Positions 9,068 to 18,028 of a stretch of 64,000 bases of DNA are shown here, piece by piece (position 1 is the first letter of the stretch; every line of letters begins with the position of its first letter). Origin of the DNA: DASSFG01 sp035547915. GTDB taxonomy: Bacteria; Planctomycetota; Planctomycetia; Pirellulales; JAICIG01. The DNA is taken from assembly GCA_035547915.1 (NCBI GenBank), contig DASZTS010000078.1, positions 1 through 64,000 of the forward strand, read 5' to 3'. Below the pieces are notes generated by a model that did no database searches, was not told the origin of the DNA, and worked only from the letters and a program-made list of their open reading frames with translations. Both the position numbers and the translations under genes were made by a program.

Positions 9068-10054
9068 TTACCGCTCGACCAACCAGACGTTGCGGAACCG
9101 CACGGGGTTGCCGTGATCTTGCAGATAGATCGGACCCTTTTCCGGGCCTTCACCCACCGGTGCCGCCGTCGTCGACTTCGGAAGTTCGACGTTGTCGTGC
9201 ACGACCACGCCGTTGTGCCGCACCGTCATGCGGGCATTCTTCTGTTTCTGGCCGGCGCTGTCGAATTCGGCGGCCGTGTAATCGATGTCGTAGGTCTGCC
9301 AGGTCAGCGGCGGATAGCACATATTGACGGCCGGATCCTTCACCGAATAGATGCCGCCGCATTCGTTGTCCTTTCCCGCCAGGCCGAACGAATCGAGGAT
9401 CTGCACCTCGTAGCGGCCCTGCAGGTAGCAGCCGCTGTTGCCGCGGCCCTGGCCGCGGGCGACGGGCATGAACGGCGTGCGGAATTCCAGATGCAGCGTG
9501 CAACTGCCGAACTTCTGCTTGCTGGTGGCCGCCGGGATGAGCAAACCGTCGGCCGTCATGCGGCTGTTCTCCCAGGCATCGGTGTTCTTGCCGTCGAAGA
9601 GCACCACGGCACCGGCGGGCGGTTTCTGCCCGAGCGTGGAGCTTTTGCGTTCGGTGCGCGAGAGCTTACCCACCGCGTCGCCGTCGCTGGAGGTCATTGT
9701 CAGGGTACCGTTCTCGATGCGGCCCGAACCCTGCGGCTGCTGGAAGACCGCCGCGCCGTCCTTCAGTTCGCCATCGCCCTCATAGATCTCCTTGTTCCAG
9801 CCGTCGCCCGGCAATCCCCCCAGATAGAGCACCGTGTGGAACTTGCCCTTACCCAAGGCGATGACGCGCGCGCCGGTCTTTAACGAGCCGAAGCCCGTGT
9901 CGAGATCGCCGACGTATTCTCCCTGGATGGCGAAATCGCCATCGGCGCTGGCGGCGAACGGGTCGTCGTAGGTCGGGTTGTCGTTCGGCTCGGCCGCCTG
10001 GGCGACCGCCACCATAGCGACCAGGAATGCCATTGCGAAGCAACGACCGTACAT
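9068..10054 (-). CDS. Secreted DUF1080 (3-keto-disaccharide hydrolase-type) protein
   Basis: This 328-aa protein begins at the ATG at 10054. A strong Shine-Dalgarno (GAGAGGA) lies seven bases upstream, and a clean signal peptide (MYGRCFAMAFLVAMVAVAQAA) follows directly; the longer open frame to 10186 lacks both. The C-terminal half is a DUF1080 beta-sandwich: VVLFDGKNTDAWE, then LEFRTPFMP, GNSGCYLQGRYEVQILDSFG, NECGGIYSV, and PIYLQDHGNPVRFRNVWLVE at the end. The family includes 3-keto-glycoside hydrolases and LamG-like sugar-binding proteins. Residues 30-160 form a less typical N-terminal part (DPFAASADGDFAIQGEY) of unknown role. It fits an envelope carbohydrate-degradation set with the neighbouring DUF1501 gene. 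Confidence 0.85.
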   Translation of the reverse strand: MYGRCFAMAFLVAMVAVAQAAEPNDNPTYDDPFAASADGDFAIQGEYVGDLDTGFGSLKTGARVIALGKGKFHTVLYLGGLPGDGWNKEIYEGDGELKDGAAVFQQPQGSGRIENGTLTMTSSDGDAVGKLSRTERKSSTLGQKPPAGAVVLFDGKNTDAWENSRMTADGLLIPAATSKQKFGSCTLHLEFRTPFMPVARGQGRGNSGCYLQGRYEVQILDSFGLAGKDNECGGIYSVKDPAVNMCYPPLTWQTYDIDYTAAEFDSAGQKQKNARMTVRHNGVVVHDNVELPKSTTAAPVGEGPEKGPIYLQDHGNPVRFRNVWLVER

Positions 10055-10327
10055 AACAAATCCTCTCGAGTTGATGATGACGCGGCCGCCGCTCCGGCTG
10101 AGGGACTTATGGCGACTCGGCCCGATAGACACCCCGGATTGCGCGATATCATAGCCTCCGCGACACGGCAAACTCAAGCAAGTCATGGCCCCAGTGAATC
10201 ATCACATTAGGTGAGGGCGGCCGGAACCGCGTTCGGTTCTCCCGACGCTTTCGGATCACAACCGGCGGTGTGGCACGCCTGAGGCTCAGGTGCGTGCCGC
10301 CCGGCCGCTGGCCAGAGTGAAAGGTCT

Positions 10328-11746
10328 CTAACCCCGGCCCGAGGTGAGTGCCTCGATCGGCGTGCCGGGACATATCACCAGGGGACGGCCTTGTTGATCC
10401 TCGAGCGCCAGGTTGCTGGGTACGCCGAGGGCATGGTAGACGGTGGCGACAAAATCGACCGGCGCGACGGCGTTGGAGGACGGAAAGGCGGCGTAACGGT
10501 CGGACGAGCCATACACCTGCCCACCGGCGATGCCGCCACCGGCCAGCACGGCGCTGAAACAACCCGGCCAATGGTCGCGGCCGTCGGCGCCGGCACCCGC
10601 ATCGCTGTTGCGCTGCCCGATGCGGGGCGTGCGGCCGAATTCACCGGTCCACACCACGAGCGTTTCGTCCAGCAGGCCGCGATCCGCCAGGTCGTCGAGC
10701 AGCGCCGAGAAGGCTTGGTCGGCGGGCGGCATGAGCCGTTGTTTGAGGTCGATGAAATTGCGGCTGTGCGTGTCCCAATAGACACTCACGTTCTTGATGC
10801 CCTCGCTCGGCCAGTAGACGGTGACGAGCGGCACGCCCGCTTCGACCAACCGCCGGGCCTGCAACACACTCTGACCGTGTGGATGGCGGCCGTAGCGATC
10901 GCGCACCGCCGGTGGCTCGGCGTCGAGATCGAAGACCTGCCCGCCGGCCGATGAACTGAGCAGCTCGAAGGCGCGCCGATAATAACCGTCCATCGCCGGC
11001 GCGGTTCGTTCCAGCCGACGAAGCTGTTCGTTGACATCGCTGAGCAGTTCGCGGCGGTTGTCCAGCCGGGTCAACGAGACTTCGGCCGGCAGGGCGAAGT
11101 CGCCTACGTGATAGCCGTCGTGGCTGGGGTCGGCATCGATCGTGAGCGGGTTGTACGACTGGCCGAGCCAACCGGCGAACTGGCCCTGGCTCTGTTCGAC
11201 GAATCGCGGCACGTCATTCTCGACATGCGGCTTGGGACGCATGGAGACAAATGGCGGCAACGGCCCACGGCCGCGGCCGAGCCGTGCCAGCACCGAGCCC
11301 ATGTGCGGCCAGTCCTTCGTCAGGTCACCGCCCGGCGGAGGCGGTTGACCCGTGAGTAGGAAATGCGTGGCCGAGGTATGGTTGACGTTCGTGTGCGTGA
11401 GCGACCGCACGATGGCCAGCTTGTCTGCCCGCTGGGCCAACAACGGCATATGTTCGCAGATCTGCACACCCGGCACGCGCGTGGCGATCGGCTTGAACTC
11501 GCCACGGACTTCCGCCGGCGCATCGGGCTTCAAATCCCACGTATCTTGATGCGCCGGACCACCCCACATGAACAGCAATATGCACGACTTCGCACGGCCG
11601 TGGCTTGTCGCCCCCTGCGCCGCTCGAGCGGCCAGCAACTGCGGCCAATTCAATCCCAACATGCCGAGCGAACCGGCGCGCAACAGCGCTCTGCGGTTCA
11701 GCGCTGGTGACGGTCGCGAGTTGGGATGGGCCGATGGGGATGACAT
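10328..11746 (-). CDS. Second DUF1501 Tat-exported protein
   Basis: This 472-aa DUF1501 protein has a Tat-like leader (LNRRALLRAGSLGMLGLNWP). Family blocks include CILLFMWGGPAHQDTWDLKP, the REL-type mid-segment, VVWTGEFGRTPRIG, and a C-terminal ATVYHALGVPSNLALEDQQG. It is clearly diverged from the DUF1501 protein at 1559-3007 and ends with a different 'GRPLVICPGTPIEAL' tail, which places it in another subfamily. It stands alone, without a DUF1549/DUF1553 partner directly beside it. The DUF1080 gene lies downstream after a 273-bp gap that shows no recognisable gene. Function of the family is not established. Confidence 0.87.
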   Translation of the reverse strand: MSSPSAHPNSRPSPALNRRALLRAGSLGMLGLNWPQLLAARAAQGATSHGRAKSCILLFMWGGPAHQDTWDLKPDAPAEVRGEFKPIATRVPGVQICEHMPLLAQRADKLAIVRSLTHTNVNHTSATHFLLTGQPPPPGGDLTKDWPHMGSVLARLGRGRGPLPPFVSMRPKPHVENDVPRFVEQSQGQFAGWLGQSYNPLTIDADPSHDGYHVGDFALPAEVSLTRLDNRRELLSDVNEQLRRLERTAPAMDGYYRRAFELLSSSAGGQVFDLDAEPPAVRDRYGRHPHGQSVLQARRLVEAGVPLVTVYWPSEGIKNVSVYWDTHSRNFIDLKQRLMPPADQAFSALLDDLADRGLLDETLVVWTGEFGRTPRIGQRNSDAGAGADGRDHWPGCFSAVLAGGGIAGGQVYGSSDRYAAFPSSNAVAPVDFVATVYHALGVPSNLALEDQQGRPLVICPGTPIEALTSGRG

Positions 11747-11800
11747 GGAACGATTGTGGCTGATTGGGGCCGGGGAGAATGGCTTTCGTGGATTATGCCG

Positions 11801-11831
11801 CCCTCGCCTACACCCTTCACAGGGAGAAGGA
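11801..11831. repeat. REP-like palindrome, copy 1 (diverged)
   Basis: CCCTCGCCTACACCC followed by a weak CCTTC/GAAGG hairpin matches the layout of three better copies at 22483, 31472 and 53254. It is the most diverged of the four. It lies between divergently transcribed genes. Confidence 0.4.
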
Positions 11832-11984
11832 TCTGTTTTGCGGTGCTCGTCTCCATCTTATGGTCGCTGCTTCGTGAGCACCACAAGCCGATGACGCTCA
11901 CGTGGGCTTGTTCAGGAGTTGGCCGAGGTTTAGGTTGGAGCATCGTCGAGCCGACGGTGACGCGAGTCGTTCGAAACGAAGTTG

Positions 11985-13775
11985 ATGGCCATCCTGACCC
12001 TGCGTGAAGTCACTCTCGATTTCGGCGGACCGCCGCTCATCGACCATGTCGATTGGACCGTCGATCGCGGCGAACGCATCTGCCTGTTGGGTCGTAACGG
12101 CGAGGGCAAGAGCACGCTGCTCAAGCTGATCGACGGGGAGTTGTCGCCCGATAGCGGCGAGATCGTGCGACAGCAAGGGATTCGCGTGGCGCGGCTGCAA
12201 CAAGAAGTGCCGCGGGGCACGGCCAACTCCATCTTCGACGAAGTGGCCGACGGTCTGGGCGCAGCCGGCCACGAAGTGCAGGGCGCCGAACACCGCGTCG
12301 AGGCCGTCCTCTCGCGCATGGAGTTGCCGCCCGAAGCGATGTTTCCGTCGCTCTCCGCGGGCATGAAGCGGCGCGTCTTGTTGGCGAAGGCCATCGTCGG
12401 CGAGCCCGATATCCTGCTGCTCGACGAGCCCACCAACCATCTCGATATCGACGCCATCTGCTGGCTGGAAGATTTTTTGCTCCGTTTCGCCGGCACATTG
12501 ATCTTCGTCACCCACGACCGGACCTTGCTCGAACGGCTGGCGACGCGCATCGTCGAGCTCGATCGCGGGCGGCTGTTCGATTGGCGCTGCGACTACCCGA
12601 CGTTTCTCGAGCGCAAGGAAGCCGCGCTCGCCGCCGAAGCCCGCCAGAACGAACTATTCGACAAGCGATTGGCGCAGGAGGAGGCTTGGATCCGCAAAGG
12701 GATCGAGGCCCGCCGCACCCGCAACGAGGGACGCGTGCGGGCGTTGAAGGCGATGCGCGAGGAGCGGCGACGTCGGCGAGACGTGCAAGGCGTGGCACGG
12801 ATCGAAGCCCAGCAAGCCGAAGCGTCGGGGCGGTTGGTCATCGAGGCCAAGGGCGTGAACTTCGCTTACGGCGAGCGCCTGATCGTCCAAGGGCTGACGA
12901 CGTCGATCATGCGCGGCGACAAGGTGGGGATCATCGGACCGAACGGTACGGGCAAGACTACGCTGTTGCGATTGTTGTTGGGCGAACTGCCGCCGCGCGA
13001 GGGAACCGTGCGTCATGGCACGCGTCTCGAGGTCGCCTACTTCGATCAGTTGAAGGCCACGCTCGACGAAGAGCGGACCGTGCAACAGAACGTCACCGAT
13101 TATGAGACGATCACCTTCAACGGGCAGTCGCGGCATATCCTGGGCTACCTGCAAGACTTCCTCTTCATGCCCGAGCGATCGCGGACGCTGGTGAAGTTTC
13201 TGTCGGGCGGCGAACGCAGCCGGCTGTTGCTGGCGCGGCTGTTCACCAAACCGTCGAATGTACTGGTGTTCGACGAGCCGACGAACGACCTCGATATCGA
13301 AACCTTGGAACTCTTGGAGAGCCTGCTGGCCGAATACCAAGGGACCGTGCTGCTCGTGAGCCACGATCGAGCGTTCTTGAACGATGTGGTGACCAGCACA
13401 CTGGCGATCGAAACGGGTGGGACCGTTCACGAATATGCGGGTGGCTACGACGACTATCTGTTGCAGCGGCCGGCGTCGGCACCGTCGACACTGGCAAGCT
13501 CACCGGCGCCGAGCGCGCGCAAGGCGGCTCGGCCGCAACAAGAGCGTCCGCCGAAGTTGAGTTATAAGGAGAAGCAAGAACTCGCCGCGCTGCCGCAGCG
13601 AATCGAGAAGTTGGAAGCACAGCGGCGCGATCTGCACGAGGCGATGGCGAATCCGGCCTTCTATCAGCGCCCGGGAACTCAAATCGCCGAAGACAACGCC
13701 AAGCTCTCTGCGCTCGAGCACGAACTGCGCGCCGCTTACGAGCGCTGGGAGGCGCTCGAAGCGCTCGCCGAATAG
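11985..13775 (+). CDS. ABC-F family ATPase (Uup/EttA-like)
   Basis: This 596-aa soluble protein has two ABC ATPase domains and no membrane helices, the ABC-F layout. Domain 1 has Walker A GRNGEGKST, signature LSAGMKRR and Walker B ILLLDEPTNHLD. Domain 2 has GPNGTGKTT, LSGGERSR and VLVFDEPTNDLD. The linker (about 225-290) is charged and helical, as expected for the P-site tRNA-interacting motif. The C-terminal ~80 residues form a coiled coil (LSYKEKQELAALPQRIEKLE), typical of Uup, which binds DNA or ribosomes. Likely role: ribosome-associated translation factor or Uup-type quality control. An in-frame TTG precedes the ATG at 11985; the ATG is chosen because MAILTLREVTL begins the domain. Confidence 0.92.
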   Translation: MAILTLREVTLDFGGPPLIDHVDWTVDRGERICLLGRNGEGKSTLLKLIDGELSPDSGEIVRQQGIRVARLQQEVPRGTANSIFDEVADGLGAAGHEVQGAEHRVEAVLSRMELPPEAMFPSLSAGMKRRVLLAKAIVGEPDILLLDEPTNHLDIDAICWLEDFLLRFAGTLIFVTHDRTLLERLATRIVELDRGRLFDWRCDYPTFLERKEAALAAEARQNELFDKRLAQEEAWIRKGIEARRTRNEGRVRALKAMREERRRRRDVQGVARIEAQQAEASGRLVIEAKGVNFAYGERLIVQGLTTSIMRGDKVGIIGPNGTGKTTLLRLLLGELPPREGTVRHGTRLEVAYFDQLKATLDEERTVQQNVTDYETITFNGQSRHILGYLQDFLFMPERSRTLVKFLSGGERSRLLLARLFTKPSNVLVFDEPTNDLDIETLELLESLLAEYQGTVLLVSHDRAFLNDVVTSTLAIETGGTVHEYAGGYDDYLLQRPASAPSTLASSPAPSARKAARPQQERPPKLSYKEKQELAALPQRIEKLEAQRRDLHEAMANPAFYQRPGTQIAEDNAKLSALEHELRAAYERWEALEALAE

Positions 13776-13856
13776 CCCGGCTATGCACCCGGTGTGGTTC
13801 GCCGACGAGCAGACCGGCCGGGCGGCGATCGGCCTGATCCAACGAGCCGCGGCAAC

Positions 13857-13898
13857 GCGGCGGGACGCCACGTCTACATGGATGCGACGTCCCGCCGC
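13857..13898. terminator. Hairpin between convergent genes
   Basis: GCGGCGGGACG at 13857-13867 and its exact complement at 13888-13898 form an 11-bp stem with a 20-nt loop. It lies between the convergent ABC-F and VOC genes, where a bidirectional terminator is expected. There is only a short T-rich run (ATTTG) after it on the plus strand. Confidence 0.5.
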
Positions 13899-13938
13899 AT
13901 TTGTGAACTCGAAAGTAACGAAGCGCCAGAACGGTCCA

Positions 13939-14310
13939 TCACTCTACGAAGTGCGCGTCGGGCAACGGTGAGCATAGCTCGACGGTATGCCCTGCCGGGT
14001 CCTGGGTATATGCGTGTCGCCAGCGCCAGGGCATGTCCTTCGGCGGTGCCTTGAAGGTCACCCCTTCTCCTTTGAGCCGATCGTATTCGGCGTCAACGTC
14101 GTCTACATGGAAATGCAATTGCACGCGTTCGGGGTCGGGCGACTTTTCGCCAGGTAGGAAGATCAGCGCGGCGCCCTTGTCGACCGAACCGAGCATCTGT
14201 GTACCCAGATCTTCCCGCCTGCCGAGGACTTCCATACCCAGGTGTTCCTTATACCAGTCGCTCACTCCCTTCGGATCCTGAACGCGCAGTGAGATCCAGC
14301 CGTTAAACAT
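13939..14310 (-). CDS. VOC (glyoxalase/bleomycin-resistance) family protein
   Basis: This 123-aa protein is a single vicinal-oxygen-chelate unit: two beta-alpha-beta-beta-beta halves starting MFNGWISLRVQDPKG and, in the second half, RVQLHFHVDDVDAEYDRLKG. It ends with the usual DPAGHTVELCSPL strand. The ExL glutamate at that strand and the HFHV histidines are candidate metal ligands. Such proteins include glyoxalases, dioxygenases and resistance proteins, and sequence alone does not give the substrate. A strong GGGAGGAG Shine-Dalgarno precedes the ATG at 14310. No operon partner is visible; the next gene, at 14537, is divergent. Confidence 0.8.
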   Translation of the reverse strand: MFNGWISLRVQDPKGVSDWYKEHLGMEVLGRREDLGTQMLGSVDKGAALIFLPGEKSPDPERVQLHFHVDDVDAEYDRLKGEGVTFKAPPKDMPWRWRHAYTQDPAGHTVELCSPLPDAHFVE

Positions 14311-14536
14311 CGGAACGCTCCTCCCGGTCTCGATAGCCTTAACCCGTTCGAATTACTTTTTAACGCCGCAGTCTGCGTCTGACATACCCTCGATACGCCA
14401 AAGAAGTTGGAGCAACAACCGAGCCAGGTTTTCGTGGCTCCCCGTTGCCCAGAACGCCGGAATACCGTGTTATTCCTCTCAACGGCGGGCCCGGCAGTTG
14501 CAGCGTTTCGATGGCAGTCTAATTGAAAGGTGAATT

Positions 14537-15712
14537 ATGCAAACATTCCATCGACCGCTTATCGTTGGCGGCGGTCCGGTTGGCTTGGCGGCCGGCGTAT
14601 TCCTGGCGCGTGACGGGATTGCGACACGCATCGTGGAGAAGAACCACGCGGCCTCCGTCCAGTCGAAAGCTCTGGCTATCAATCCGCGCACTCTGGAGAT
14701 ACTCGATGCGGTGGGACTGACGGAGCGTCTGCTCGCGATCGGCAAGATTGTGAACGGTGCGTGCCTCTGGCACGGTGAACGGCTGGCGGCGACGATCGAT
14801 TTCACCGGTCGCCTAAAAGGGAAATATCCCTTCATGCTCGCCCTCTCGCAGGCAACCCCGGAGTGTCTGTTGGAGGAGACTCTCGTCGACTTCGGTGGCA
14901 CGGTCGAGCGCGGATCACAATTGATCGATTGCAAGGACGAAGCTGACGGCGTTTCTGCCACGCTCGATACGAAGAACGGTCAGGAACGGTATCACGCCGA
15001 GTGGATGCTCGCGGCGGACGGCGCCCACAGCACGACGCGTGAGAGTCTGAACATCGAGTTCCCCGGCTCGACGTTCCGGGAAAAGTGGGATCTGGCGGAC
15101 GTTCCGCTCGCAACATCGCTGGCCGAGGATCGCGCGCACGCGATCTTCCTCCCGAACCGCGAGTTTCAGTTCATGATCCGCGTGATCGACCCGCACATGG
15201 AACAGATGGCGAGCGGACCACTCTGGCGTGTCATGGGAAACCGCCCCGGTCTGTTAGAAAGACTCGCGCACGGCAAGGTTCTCGGGCCGGCCGTCTGGTC
15301 GTCGAGTTTCGGCGTGTCCCATCGCATCAATCGCACGATGTCGGCAGGCCACGTGTACTTCGCGGGCGATGCGGCGCATCTGCACTCGCCGGTCGGCGCG
15401 CGGGGGATGAACCTGGGAATCGAAGACGCTTGGTTCTTCGCCCAGCTCTTGCACCGGCGTCAATTGTCGCGTTATCACGAGCTGCGGCATGCGATCGACC
15501 GCCAGGTCGTCCGGCGCGTAGATGCCTTCTCGCGACTCGTGGCGTGCGAGCCACCGATTGTAGGGCTGTTCCGCCCGTTGCTCGCTCCGCTCGTTAGATT
15601 GGGACTTCCCACGGCCCGCATGACCGAGATCATCACCGGCACCGATCACCCGCTCGGTGAGTTCGCCCCCGTCTCGTCGGAAGCAGCGGTGCCGCCGCTG
15701 AGCCACGTGTAG
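14537..15712 (+). CDS. FAD-dependent aromatic-ring monooxygenase-like protein
   Basis: This 391-aa flavoprotein is of the PheA/TfdB/UbiH-like class A monooxygenase group, which hydroxylates aromatic or quinone rings with NAD(P)H and O2. It has the Rossmann motif GGGPVGLAAGVFLA (residues 10-23). The middle DG motif is AADGAHSTTR. The FAD-ribityl motif is YFAGDAAHLHSPVGARGMN followed by a long helix. The C-terminal thioredoxin-like domain of the largest members is absent. An AAAGG Shine-Dalgarno lies before the ATG at 14537. The gene stands alone, and substrate cannot be inferred from neighbours. No quinone-pathway gene is near, so a catabolic or detoxifying role is as likely as a ubiquinone role. 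Confidence 0.82.
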   Translation: MQTFHRPLIVGGGPVGLAAGVFLARDGIATRIVEKNHAASVQSKALAINPRTLEILDAVGLTERLLAIGKIVNGACLWHGERLAATIDFTGRLKGKYPFMLALSQATPECLLEETLVDFGGTVERGSQLIDCKDEADGVSATLDTKNGQERYHAEWMLAADGAHSTTRESLNIEFPGSTFREKWDLADVPLATSLAEDRAHAIFLPNREFQFMIRVIDPHMEQMASGPLWRVMGNRPGLLERLAHGKVLGPAVWSSSFGVSHRINRTMSAGHVYFAGDAAHLHSPVGARGMNLGIEDAWFFAQLLHRRQLSRYHELRHAIDRQVVRRVDAFSRLVACEPPIVGLFRPLLAPLVRLGLPTARMTEIITGTDHPLGEFAPVSSEAAVPPLSHV

Positions 15713-15965
15713 ACGACACAGCGCCGTCTCAACACAACCTCCTTCGGAGGAAGTTCATCGAAGAGGCGCAAGACGTCGCAGCGGGAGGGTTGCCTGGGTC
15801 CGTGATTTTGTACGCTTCGTCGGAGCAGTTTGCGTTACATTCGCGTGATGCGAGGTCCGGCATTGCGATTAGTCATCGTCAGTATGGCGCTGCCGGTGGC
15901 CTTTGTCGCTCTTGATCGGTAGGCATCGCGTTTGTGATCCTCTTGCGTTCGTTGTCGTTAATTGA

Positions 15966-16184
15966 ATGGAACCCGGCCAGTCGCGATGGAGTCAGAGCCA
16001 GCCAGGTTCAAACGAGCTGTTGTTATGCAGGCCCCGCCCGCGATTCATCCTCCGCGTGTTACTGGCGGCATTGCTCCTCATCGTCACCGATGCTGTCGTC
16101 ATTCCGCTAGTCTTCCCGGAACACAAGGAACTGCCTTTCTTAGTCGCCGTAATCGGTGGGCCGTCGATCGGGCTGGCGAGCTAA
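15966..16184 (+). CDS. Possible small membrane protein
   Basis: This 72-aa frame encodes a hydrophilic N-terminus and then two adjacent hydrophobic segments (ILRVLLAALLLIVTDAVVIP and LPFLVAVIGGPSIGLAS). The hydrophobic half looks like real protein. There is no clear ribosome-binding site or family. The surrounding 15713-16227 has no other gene, only a small CTCC-TTC-GGAG hairpin near 15742. Treat as a tentative gene. Confidence 0.3.
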   Translation: MEPGQSRWSQSQPGSNELLLCRPRPRFILRVLLAALLLIVTDAVVIPLVFPEHKELPFLVAVIGGPSIGLAS

Positions 16185-16227
16185 CTCTGGATGACGACCA
16201 TTGCCGAGCTCATCACGACGGGGCGTT

Positions 16228-16812
16228 TTAACGGCCCTCGCTCTCGGCGCGCGGCCGAGATTCCGCGTGGTCTTCCCGTTCAACCGAAACAACAACCCGC
16301 GATCGCGTCGCGAACCGATACGCCACTGGCGCGCCACCCCGCAAACGGCGAAACCGGCCCGGTCCCACCGGGGCAAACCAGACCCGCGGTGTATTGGTGT
16401 CCGCGAGTACCGGCCATGCGCCGAGTAGTTTTTGGATCCGGCCGACGCCGTGCTCAACCAGCCCTTCCTCCAAATCGCGATCGATCAAGGCTACGATGTA
16501 CCGTAATCGGCGACAGGCCAGCGTGGTGTAGAACGGCACGAAACCCAGTTCAACCGCCGCTGCGATCAAGAGCGCCCAGCGGAACGAAGACTCCTTGACG
16601 CAGCAGGCCACCAGGAGTGCTGCCGGCCCCAGGAACAGGCCGACGATCATCGACCGCCGACCCCATCGCATCTGGCGTTCACATCGCTGGCGGGCAACTC
16701 GCAGGGTCTCGCGGTCGACCTCGGTGGCGCGTTGGGGCGAGGCCTGATCGCGTCTGACGGTATTCGCGGGCGAAGGACTAGGACGAGAGTTGCGGCGCGC
16801 ATGATATTCCAT
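16228..16812 (-). CDS. Membrane protein, unknown function
   Basis: This 194-aa protein starts at an ATG with a near-perfect GGAGG Shine-Dalgarno seven bases upstream. The N-terminal ~45 residues are basic and polar. Two adjacent TM helices follow (SMIVGLFLGPAALLVACCV and WALLIAAAVELGFVPFYTTL). A cytosolic C-terminal domain of about 95 residues includes LRYIVALIDRDLEEGLVEHG and ends Arg/Glu-rich. I do not recognise the family. It is an isolated gene between two regions without genes. Confidence 0.55.
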   Translation of the reverse strand: MEYHARRNSRPSPSPANTVRRDQASPQRATEVDRETLRVARQRCERQMRWGRRSMIVGLFLGPAALLVACCVKESSFRWALLIAAAVELGFVPFYTTLACRRLRYIVALIDRDLEEGLVEHGVGRIQKLLGAWPVLADTNTPRVWFAPVGPGRFRRLRGGAPVAYRFATRSRVVVSVEREDHAESRPRAESEGR

Positions 16813-17044
16813 GAATTCCCTCCATTGCGGTCCAAGGAAAGACGAGAACCACTCTCGGCCTCAGTTCTCAGTGGGGCCTTGCCGTCTCTTACAAGAGAAG
16901 GGCGTCGAAGGGAGAAAACCTGTCGCGAAAAAAGAAAACCCGCCGGTGCGACACGCGAAGTGATCGTCGAGTCGGGCCGGATCGCCAACCCAAATTAGAG
17001 AGCGTTGACGTTCCCGGAAGGATTTAGAACAACCGACAAAGCCT

Positions 17045-17149
17045 TTAGAGCAACCGACAAGACCGGCCCGGGCTTCCGAGAATCGGCGTTTCACGGCCGA
17101 TTTCTTTCCCACGGCGCTCCGGGTTCCGGGTTTTGTCAGCGGCTCTTAA
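17045..17149. repeat. Palindromic intergenic element, copy A
   Basis: This unit starts TTAGAGCAACCGACAAGACC and ends with an imperfect complement of that sequence (GGTTTTGTCAGCGGCTCTTAA type). Inside is a second dyad, AATCGG...CCGATT, around GTTTCACG. The same ~105-bp structure recurs at 41499-41602 (inverted) and 58820-58924. This copy is flanked by extra left-end-like pieces at 17023-17043 and 17147-17165, so it looks like nested or tandem ends. It lies in the 456-bp gap before the sigma factor gene. Confidence 0.75.
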
Positions 17150-17269
17150 AGCAACCGACAGAGCCGCCGAACTATCCGAGGCTGAATAGCGCCCCGACGG
17201 CTTTCGCATCGCGTGCACGGGCGATAGGCTTTGGGGTTGGAGAAGAAGCCCGTCGCCTGAAAGGTTTCC

Positions 17270-17857
17270 ATGGACCTAACCTCCGACAGTTGGCTCGATC
17301 GTTTGAAGTCTGCTGAGCCGAACGATCCGCACTGGCGTCGCCTGAAAGACATCTACGAGCCGTGGATCCTCCGCTGGCTCGCCCGCGAGCCTGAGCTGGG
17401 TGATGAGGCAGACGACATCGCCCAAGAGGTAATGGTCTTCCTCGTCCGGGAACTGCCGAACTTCCGTCGGCAGCGCGCGGGCTCGTTTCGACGGTGGTTG
17501 AGTGAAATCTTGCTGAACCGCGTGCGTGCGCACTGGCGACAGCGAAAACGCCAGCCGCGCACAGGACTCGACGGCGAAGCAGGAGAAATCTTCGCGGAGC
17601 AACTTGCCGATCCCGCCAGCGCCTTGTCGCAGCAATGGGATCGCGAGCACGATCAATTCGTCTTACAGAGGTTGATGGCGACGGTCCAGCATGACTTCAC
17701 CCAAACCACCTGGGAGGCGTTCCACAGGTGTACCATCGGAGGCGAAAGCCCCACGGCGGTGGCCGCCGATTTGGGAATCACTGCCAACGCGGTGCTCACC
17801 GGAAAATCGCGCATCTTGCGGCGTCTTCGTGAAGAAGCGAGCGGGTTGATCGACTGA
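17270..17857 (+). CDS. ECF-type RNA polymerase sigma factor
   Basis: This 195-aa protein has the two conserved ECF regions. Region 2 is near residues 25-95 (EPELGDEADDIAQEVMVFLV, FRRWLSEILLNRVRAHWRQ). The region 4 helix-turn-helix is near 135-190 (FHRCTIGGESPTAVAADLGI, AVLTGKSRILRRLREE). It resembles the planctomycete sigma factors that sit beside Ser/Thr kinases rather than classical anti-sigma factors. The kinase gene starts 171 bp downstream on the same strand and carries a zinc-finger-like segment, fitting such a regulator pair. A putative promoter lies between the two, so they may also be transcribed separately. Confidence 0.88.
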   Translation: MDLTSDSWLDRLKSAEPNDPHWRRLKDIYEPWILRWLAREPELGDEADDIAQEVMVFLVRELPNFRRQRAGSFRRWLSEILLNRVRAHWRQRKRQPRTGLDGEAGEIFAEQLADPASALSQQWDREHDQFVLQRLMATVQHDFTQTTWEAFHRCTIGGESPTAVAADLGITANAVLTGKSRILRRLREEASGLID

Positions 17858-17903
17858 ATCCGGCCGTCGATCGTCGTCATCGGCGACGATCCGTTCGTAA
17901 CGC

Positions 17904-17930
17904 TTGATTCGCGCCAAGGACGGATATAAT
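17904..17930 (+). promoter_or_regulatory. Possible sigma70-type promoter for the kinase gene
   Basis: TTGATT (17904-17909) and a perfect TATAAT (17925-17930) are separated by 15 bp, slightly short of the optimum. The predicted transcript would have a leader of about 90 nt before the GTG start at 18029. Confidence 0.4.
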
Positions 17931-18028
17931 GACCGCGGTCTTTTGGCGGCATGTCCGGGCCTGCTGTCGACTCTTTCACCAGGGCGAGAAGCATAGTTGG
18001 AGTAAGGTGACCGACGAGGGGTAAAGTC

